Of a DNA stretch of 64,000 nt, positions 57,665-64,000 are shown one piece after another. Both the position numbers and the translations under genes were made by a program. The stretch is from Bradyrhizobium sp. (lineage in GTDB: Bacteria; Pseudomonadota; Alphaproteobacteria; Rhizobiales; Xanthobacteraceae). The stretch is taken from contig NZ_JACRMG010000023.1 of assembly GCF_016219575.1 (NCBI RefSeq), positions 62,001 to 126,000 of the forward strand. The letters run 5' to 3'. The notes beneath the pieces are model-generated. The model did no database searches and was not told the origin of the DNA. It saw nothing but the letters and a program-made list of their open reading frames with translations. The stretch's first letter is position 1; each line of letters begins with the position of its first letter.

Positions 57665-57970
57665 ATGATCCCCGGCGAACGCTTCATCAAGGACGGCGAG
57701 ATCGAGCTCAATGCCGGCCGCAAGACCGTGACGCTATCGGTCGCCAACACCGGCGATCGTCCCATCCAGGTCGGCTCGCACTACCATTTCTTCGAGACCA
57801 ATCCGGCGCTGAAATTCGATCGCAAAAAGGCTCGCGGCATGCGCCTCGACATCGCCGCCGGCACCGCCGTCCGCTTCGAGCCCGGCCAGACCCGCGACGT
57901 GCAACTCGTAGCCCTCGCCGGCAAGCGCACCATCTACGGCTTCCGCGGCGACGTGATGGGGAAGCTGTGA
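57665..57970 (+). CDS. ureB: Urease beta subunit
   Basis: The protein has 101 residues, typical for UreB. It contains MIPGERFIKDGEIELNAGRK, VANTGDRPIQVGSHYHFFET, MRLDIAAGTAVRFEPGQTRD and LVALAGKRTIYGFRGDVMGK, the conserved blocks of the subunit. AGGAG lies upstream of the ATG. In most bacteria ureC follows directly; here an HD-domain gene starts 4 bases after the ureB stop. Confidence 0.98.
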   Translation: MIPGERFIKDGEIELNAGRKTVTLSVANTGDRPIQVGSHYHFFETNPALKFDRKKARGMRLDIAAGTAVRFEPGQTRDVQLVALAGKRTIYGFRGDVMGKL

Positions 57971-57974
57971 CGCA

Positions 57975-58510
57975 ATGCTCTCCGGCCTCCGACTGGTGTC
58001 AGAAGCCGCCGATCTCGCGGCGCGCCGGCACAAGGGCATGGCGCGGAAGGGGCGGGGCAACGAGCCGTACATCAATCATCTCGCGGAGGTCGCGGGCATC
58101 CTCGCCGAAGTTACCGAGGGCGCTGATGCCGAACTGGTGGCGGCCGGCTGGCTGCACGACACCATCGAGGACACCGGTACGACGCGCGACGAACTCGCAC
58201 AACAATTCGGCGATCACGTCGCCGCGCTCGTGGACGAGGTAACTGACGACATGTCGCTCCCCAAGGCGCAACGCCGGCAAAGGCAGATCGAGAGCGCCCC
58301 GCACAAATCGCCGGGCGCCAAACTCATCAAGATTGCCGACAAGATCAGCAATATCCGCGCGCGCATCCGTTCCGATCCGACTGCGGAAGAGCGCGCGGAC
58401 CTCACCGATTACGCCGACTGGGCCGAGCAGGTCGTCGCGGGCTGCCGCGGCGGCAATGCTGCGCTCGACCAGATGTTCGACGACACCGTCAAGCTTGCAA
58501 GGAGTTCTCC

Positions 58511-58514
<4 letters not shown>
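57975..58514 (+). CDS. HD-domain hydrolase, MESH1/small alarmone hydrolase-like
   Basis: A 179-residue stand-alone HD-fold protein. It has the order of motifs of the RelA/SpoT hydrolase domain: ARRHKGMARKGRGNEPYINH (HDs 1-2 region, about 17-36), AAGWLHDTIEDTGTTRDELA (the His-Asp pair near 56-57) and GAKLIKIADKISNIRARI near 115 with the distal Asp. Such proteins remove pyrophosphate from (p)ppGpp or related nucleotides with manganese. No synthetase or TGS/ACT domain is attached. It is inserted between ureB and ureC and overlaps the ureC GTG start by 4 bases, so it is co-translated with urease. Confidence 0.82.
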
Positions 58515-60226
<1,712 letters not shown>

Positions 60227-60272
60227 AACCCGTCCCGGCCATAGCCCAAAACAAAAGCCGGGAGGACTTTCC

Positions 60273-60572
60273 GTGATTTACGTCGTAGCCACGCTGACCG
60301 TGAAGCCCGAGACACGCGCCGAATTCATCGCCGCCGCCACCGCCTGCATCGTGGAGACGCGCAAGGAGAAGGGCAATATCGCCTACGACTTGCACGAGAG
60401 CGTCACCGATCCCGCGAAGATGGTGTTCGTCGAGCAGTGGGAGAACATGGAAGCGCTCGGGCCGCATCGAACGGCAGAGCACATGAAGACGTTCGGTCGC
60501 GTCGCCGTGAAGTGCATGACGGCGCCGCCGAAGATCGAATACATCACCCCGGAAAAGGTCGAAACCCGGTAA
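60273..60572 (+). CDS. ABM-domain (quinol monooxygenase-like) protein, first copy
   Basis: A 99-residue ferredoxin-like alpha-beta protein. MIYVVATLTVKPETRAEFIA and KGNIAYDLHESVTDPAKMVF then VEQWENMEALGPHRTAEHMK match the antibiotic-biosynthesis monooxygenase fold of YgiN-type quinol monooxygenases, which work as dimers without cofactors. The Glu-x-Trp and His-Met positions are conserved. The GTG start has GGGAGG upstream. A paralogue follows 24 bases later. Any link to urease is unknown. Confidence 0.82.
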   Translation: MIYVVATLTVKPETRAEFIAAATACIVETRKEKGNIAYDLHESVTDPAKMVFVEQWENMEALGPHRTAEHMKTFGRVAVKCMTAPPKIEYITPEKVETR

Positions 60573-60596
60573 TCAAGAAAAACAAGGGAGAGAAGC

Positions 60597-60902
60597 ATGA
60601 TCTACGTCGTCGCCACCACGCAGGTGAAGCCGGATAGCCGCGACGCCTTCATCGCCGGCCACAAGAAATGCATCGCCGAGACGCTTAAGGAGAAGGGCTG
60701 CGTCGCCTATGAAGGCCATACCAGCATCCACGATCCCAACACCTATGTCGTGGTGGAGCGCTGGGAAACCCGCGACGATCTCAACGCGCACGGCCGCGCG
60801 CCGCACATGAAGGTATGGCGCGAATATTCCTCGCCGCTGAAGGCCGCTCCGACGGTGATCGAGATCATCAGCGCCGACAAGGTGGATACCATCAAGGCAT
60901 GA
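60597..60902 (+). CDS. ABM-domain (quinol monooxygenase-like) protein, second copy
   Basis: A 101-residue paralogue of the preceding gene, sharing the MIYVVAT start, the LKEKGCVAYEGHTSIHDPNT segment, VVVERWETRDDLNAHGRAPH and the DKVDTI ending pattern. The two are diverged throughout, so the duplication is not recent. GGGAG lies 7 bases before the ATG. It ends 26 bases before a family A repeat that intervenes ahead of ureE. Confidence 0.82.
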   Translation: MIYVVATTQVKPDSRDAFIAGHKKCIAETLKEKGCVAYEGHTSIHDPNTYVVVERWETRDDLNAHGRAPHMKVWREYSSPLKAAPTVIEIISADKVDTIKA

Positions 60903-60927
60903 TCAAGATGCGTATTGCCCCTAACGG

Positions 60928-61026
60928 CCTCGTGGTTCGAGACGCGCGGCTTTGCCGCGCTCCTCACCATGAGGGTCCAAGACCTCATCCCGAGGAGCGG
61001 CCTCTCGGCCGCGTCTCGAAGGATGA
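60928..61026. repeat. Two-hairpin palindromic intergenic repeat (family A, copy 2)
   Basis: The left hairpin runs from CCTCGTGG to CCATGAGG (60928-60974), and the right hairpin from CCTCATCCCGAGGAGC to CTCGAAGGATGA (about 60983-61026). It is organised exactly as the copy at 2201-2341, here entirely intergenic within the urease cluster. Confidence 0.85.
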
Positions 61027-61062
61027 AGCCACCGGCCCGTGCCGTCATTCAGGTAACCAGGC

Positions 61063-61662
61063 ATGATCCGGGCGACGCAGGTTCGAGGGCAATATCGCTG
61101 GACGGAAGCGCCGGCGGATACCGTCGTGCTCGACTTCGACGACCGCCACCGGCGGCGCATGGCGATGACGGGCACCCGCGGCCTCGAATTCCTGCTCGAT
61201 CTGGAGAACGCCGTGGCGCTGCGCGGCGGCGACGCGCTGATGCTGGAAGACGGGAGGCTGGTCGAGGTGGTGGCGGCGCCCGAGCCGCTGCTCGAGATCA
61301 GGGGCGCCGATCCCGTGCATCTGGTGCGGATCGCCTGGCATCTCGGCAACCGTCATCTGCCGACGCAGATCACGGGCAAGGGCTTGCGCATCCGCCGCGA
61401 CCACGTCATCGAGGAGATGGTGAAGGGATTGGGCGCGCGCGTCATCGAGATCGAGGCGCCGTTCGATCCCGAAGGCGGCGCCTATGCGGCGGCGCATGGC
61501 GCGCACGATCATGGCCACGGCCACACCGGCCATCACCCCACGCACGACCATCACCACGATCATGCGGATCATCAAGGCGACCACCCGCACGACCATCACC
61601 ACGACGAGCATTGCGACCACGAGCATCACCACGGCGACAGCCATGCTCATGACCACAAATAG
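61063..61662 (+). CDS. ureE: Urease accessory nickel chaperone UreE with His-rich tail
   Basis: A 199-residue protein. The peptide-binding domain (1-75) has DTVVLDFDDRHRRRMAMTG. The metal-binding domain (75-145) includes HLVRIAWHLGNRHLPTQITG, with the conserved metal-site His in the Leu-Gly-Asn-Arg-His motif. The last 55-60 residues are almost only His, Asp, Gly and Ala (for example HDHGHGHTGHHPTHDHHHDH), with about 26 His, a nickel store as in Klebsiella UreE. It supplies Ni to UreG. The ureF start lies inside its final codons. Confidence 0.97.
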   Translation: MIRATQVRGQYRWTEAPADTVVLDFDDRHRRRMAMTGTRGLEFLLDLENAVALRGGDALMLEDGRLVEVVAAPEPLLEIRGADPVHLVRIAWHLGNRHLPTQITGKGLRIRRDHVIEEMVKGLGARVIEIEAPFDPEGGAYAAAHGAHDHGHGHTGHHPTHDHHHDHADHQGDHPHDHHHDEHCDHEHHHGDSHAHDHK

Positions 61663-62377
61663 CGTGGAGCCGGCCGGGCCGCGCGCGATGAGCGAGGCCG
61701 AGGCGGCCGCGCTCTACCGGCTGATGACCTGGCTGTCGCCGGCCTTCCCGGTCGGCGCCTTCGCCTATTCCAGCGGCATCGAGTGGGCGGTGGAAGCCGG
61801 CGACATCGCCGACGCCGCCACCCTGCGCGACTGGCTCGCCGCGATGCTCACCGACGGCGCCGGTTTTTGCGACGCCGTGTTCGTGGTGCAGACCCACCGT
61901 GCCGTCGCTTCTCATGACGATGCCGCCTTGCGCGACATCGCCGAGCTCGCCGCCGCCTTCGTGCCCTCGCGCGAGCGGCAGCTCGAAACGACGACGCAGG
62001 GCCGCGCCTTCATCGAAACGTCGCGCGCGGCCTGGTCGTGCGAGGGGCTCGATGAGGTCATCGCCGCCTGCGGCGGACCCATCGTCTATCCCGTTGCCGT
62101 CGGCCTGGTCAGTGCGGCCCACGGCATTCCACTCGAGCCCGCGCTGCACGCCTTTCTCCATGCGGTCGTTTCCAACTGGATTTCGGCGGGCGCCCGCCTG
62201 GTCCCGCTCGGCCAGACCGACAGCCAGCGCGTGCTGGCGCAGCTCGAGGCCGAGGTCGCGGCGACCGCGAAGCGCGCCGTTGCCGCCTCGCTCGACGATC
62301 TCGGCAGCGCCACCTTCCGCGCCGATCTGGCATCGCTGCGCCACGAGACGCAATACACGAGGTTGTTCAGGTCGTGA
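61649..62377 (+). CDS. ureF: Urease accessory protein UreF
   Basis: A 242-residue all-helical protein. It has ALYRLMTWLSPAFPVGAFAY followed by SSGIEWAVEAGDIADAATLR, the strongest UreF signature. GRAFIETSRAAW, YPVAVGLVSAAHGIPLEPAL, HAVVSNWISAGARLVPLGQT and ETQYTRLFRS at the C-terminus also fit. UreF acts with UreD and gates UreG GTPase activity during nickel insertion. The ATG at 61649 overlaps the ureE end by 14 bases; ATGs at 61643 and 61688 are alternatives. Confidence 0.95.
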   Translation: MTTNSVEPAGPRAMSEAEAAALYRLMTWLSPAFPVGAFAYSSGIEWAVEAGDIADAATLRDWLAAMLTDGAGFCDAVFVVQTHRAVASHDDAALRDIAELAAAFVPSRERQLETTTQGRAFIETSRAAWSCEGLDEVIAACGGPIVYPVAVGLVSAAHGIPLEPALHAFLHAVVSNWISAGARLVPLGQTDSQRVLAQLEAEVAATAKRAVAASLDDLGSATFRADLASLRHETQYTRLFRS

Positions 62378-62390
62378 ATTTGTCCGCGCC

Positions 62391-62532
62391 GTCGTCCCGG
62401 CGAACGCCGGGACCCATAACCACAAGTCTGAGTGGTGTTGTGAAGCTGGTGCCCCAGCGCGGCGCGACAATTTCTCTTGGTGGTTATGGGGCCCGGATCG
62501 CGCTCGCTGACGCTCGCTTGTCCGGGACGACA
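62391..62532. repeat. Palindromic repeat between ureF and ureG (family G)
   Basis: GTCGTCCCGGCGAACGCCGG then GACCCATAACCAC on the left is mirrored by GGTGGTTATGGGGCCCGG and TTGTCCGGGACGAC on the right, with a short unique centre. It is inserted in the operon, and the ureG ribosome site lies just past its right end. Confidence 0.85.
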
Positions 62533-62545
62533 ATGGAGAGTGACG

Positions 62546-63184
62546 ATGCCTAAATCCCACGGTCCCCTGAGGGTCGGCGTCGGCGGTCCGGTCGGATCGG
62601 GCAAGACCGCGCTGATGGACCTGCTCTGCAAGAACATGCGCGAGCGCTACGACATCGCAGCGATCACCAACGACATCTACACCAAATGGGACGCCGAGTT
62701 CCTGGTGCGCTCGGGCTCGCTGACGCCGGATCGCATCGCGGGCGTCGAGACCGGCGGCTGTCCGCACACCGCGATCCGCGAGGATGCCTCGATGAATCTT
62801 GCCGCGGTCGCCGACATGCGCGCAAAATTTCCCGGACTCGACCTGGTGTTGATCGAATCCGGCGGCGACAACCTGGCGGCGACTTTTTCGCCCGAACTGG
62901 CCGACCTCACCATCTACGTCATCGACGTCGCCGCCGGCGACAAGATCCCCTCCAAGGGCGGTCCCGGCATCGTCAGGTCGGACCTTCTGGTCATCAACAA
63001 GATCGACCTCGCACCGCATGTCGGGGCGTCGCTGGAGAAAATGGACACCGACGCCAGGCGAATGCGCGGCGAGCGACCCTTCGTCATGACCAATCTGAAG
63101 AAGGGCGAGGGCCTCGAGCGCATCGTCGCCTTCATCGAGGCCAAGGGCGGCTTGCGGCCGGCTGCGAAAGCCAGGGCGGGCTGA
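62546..63184 (+). CDS. ureG: Urease accessory GTPase UreG
   Basis: A 212-residue SIMIBI-class GTPase. The P-loop is VGVGGPVGSGKTALMDLLCK near 10, followed by IAAITNDIYTKWDAEFLVR. The metal-binding Cys-Pro-His is in GVETGGCPHTAIREDASMN near 70, then VLIESGGDNLAATFSPELAD and LLVINKIDLAPHVGASLEKM (G4 motif Asn-Lys-x-Asp). It couples GTP hydrolysis to nickel insertion into UreC. GGAG lies 8 bases before the ATG. It is the last urease gene. Confidence 0.98.
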   Translation: MPKSHGPLRVGVGGPVGSGKTALMDLLCKNMRERYDIAAITNDIYTKWDAEFLVRSGSLTPDRIAGVETGGCPHTAIREDASMNLAAVADMRAKFPGLDLVLIESGGDNLAATFSPELADLTIYVIDVAAGDKIPSKGGPGIVRSDLLVINKIDLAPHVGASLEKMDTDARRMRGERPFVMTNLKKGEGLERIVAFIEAKGGLRPAAKARAG

Positions 63185-63491
63185 AGGCGGACCGGCTCCG
63201 CACCGCACGCGTTAACGATTATGAACGGCCGCGCCTGCCGGCCGGGAATATTTGACTGGCGCTGGAACCAAATCCCGCCGCCGCGGTTAGAAACCTCTGG
63301 CCTCGCGGTGACCAAGGTGTCGTACCCGGTGTGACTGTCCGCGTTGGCGAAGTTCAGTTGCGTCCCGATGACCGCTCCGCCAATATCCCGCGCAATCTGT
63401 CGCCCGGTTCTTCGCTGTCGTCGCTGCCGTCCCGGCATGATGCGGATGCGTCGCTTGATTTGTCATCACTCTCTCATTTCCGAGTAGGCGT
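63185..63491. other. Intergenic region after ureG
   Basis: About 300 bases between ureG and the terminal sensor gene. Short open frames on both strands lack ribosome sites and recognisable protein character. The stretch ACTGTCCGCGTTGGCGAAGT and surroundings show no clear promoter. It presumably contains the promoter of the downstream sensor gene. Confidence 0.5.
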
Positions 63492-64000
63492 GTGGTTCGG
63501 CTGGGCTTCATCGTCGGTCTGATCGGGTTGATCGGGGTTCTGCTCTCCGGCGGCGCGGCCTGGCGCGTGTATCAGCAGGAGCTCGCGATCGACGGCATTG
63601 CGTTTGCGCGCACCGTCGACGTCCATGCGAGTCTGGTGCAGGACCGCCTCACCGAGCGCGAGCTGCTCGCCCGCGTCGCTTCCGGGCTATTCCGCGCGCC
63701 CGACGCGGTGAAGGCCAACATGCTGCAGCCGCTGCGCTCGGCGATCTACGCCTTCAAGACCGATTTCGTCGTTGCCGCCTGGATCGCGCGGCTGAAGCCG
63801 TCCGAACTCGCCGCAGCCCAGCGCGAGCTCGCCAACGAAAGCTTTGCCAATCCGATCATCCGCGATTTCGACGACCAGCCGCTCGACCTCAAGGCGATCG
63901 ACAAGCCGGTCAACGTGGTCATGGATCTCGAGCCGCGCAGTCCCGACACCATCACGATTCCCGGCCGCGCGCTCGACGGCCACTCGATCGTCGGTCCCAC
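63492..64000 (+). CDS. CHASE-domain-like membrane sensor (3' end outside window)
   Basis: The frame is open from 63459 to the right edge, with the first plausible start a GTG at 63492. It begins VVRLGFIVGLIGLIGVLLSG, a single membrane helix, then a periplasmic region. The sequence FARTVDVHASLVQDRLTERE, then RVASGLFRAPDAVKANMLQP and VVAAWIARLKPSELAAAQRE resembles a CHASE ligand-sensing domain. These usually precede PAS, GAF or histidine-kinase modules, which would lie to the right. About 169 residues are visible. The start codon is uncertain because the ribosome site (GAGTAGG) is weak. Confidence 0.7.
   Translation, partial: MVRLGFIVGLIGLIGVLLSGGAAWRVYQQELAIDGIAFARTVDVHASLVQDRLTERELLARVASGLFRAPDAVKANMLQPLRSAIYAFKTDFVVAAWIARLKPSELAAAQRELANESFANPIIRDFDDQPLDLKAIDKPVNVVMDLEPRSPDTITIPGRALDGHSIVGP

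Noticed and set aside
63287..63522. Short frames on both strands between ureG and the terminal sensor gene
   Set aside because: No ribosome sites, unlike codon choice, and overlap with each other; treated as non-coding.

Overview
The window is high-GC alphaproteobacterial chromosome, most likely a Bradyrhizobium-type member of the Nitrobacteraceae. The inference rests on a CycM-type membrane-anchored cytochrome c, a tad/cpa pilus locus, linked urt and ure clusters, a DUF3551-like secreted protein, and many short palindromic intergenic repeats of the kind scattered through Bradyrhizobium genomes. No rRNA, tRNA, CRISPR array or insertion sequence was seen.

Layout. 1-4.6 kb: end of a glutathione transferase, a Kazal-type secreted inhibitor, a PAS protein, a small secreted protein, an Mpl-like Mur ligase and a hydratase. 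4.7-8.3 kb: a two-gene lanthipeptide locus, a large LanM synthetase with a Cys-Cys-Gly zinc motif followed by a 67-residue precursor peptide; this is the most novel system here. 8.3-17.9 kb: a second GST, metF-metH, a flavin monooxygenase, pheA, kdsB and cycM. 18-26.5 kb: a yej-type peptide transporter with two tandem binding proteins and a PIN toxin-antitoxin pair lodged between yejE and yejF. 26.6-34.6 kb: an NlpC/P60 hydrolase, an M17 aminopeptidase, a GlxA-type regulator, a repeat-rich exported protein with a VHL-beta-like domain, and an SH3 protein.

34.7-47.8 kb: the tad pilus system. tadD is on the plus strand; flp, a 40-residue membrane ORF, cpaA, cpaB, cpaC, cpaD, cpaE, cpaF, tadB and tadC are on the minus strand; a CpaC-N-like protein and two TadE/TadG pseudopilins are on the plus strand. 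A sterol-desaturase-like enzyme sits among them. CtrA-like TTAA-N7-TTAA boxes precede tadE (perfect), tadD and flp (one mismatch each), suggesting cell-cycle control of piliation.

47.8-50.1 kb: cspA, an IF-1 paralogue and a DEAD-box helicase, a plausible cold/RNA-remodelling group. 50.5-63.2 kb: urea uptake and breakdown. A strong sigma-54 promoter precedes urtABCDE, followed by ureDABC, ureE, ureF and ureG. This cluster carries three passengers: a MESH1-like HD hydrolase overlapping ureC, and two tandem ABM-domain monooxygenases. The window ends inside a CHASE-like membrane sensor gene.
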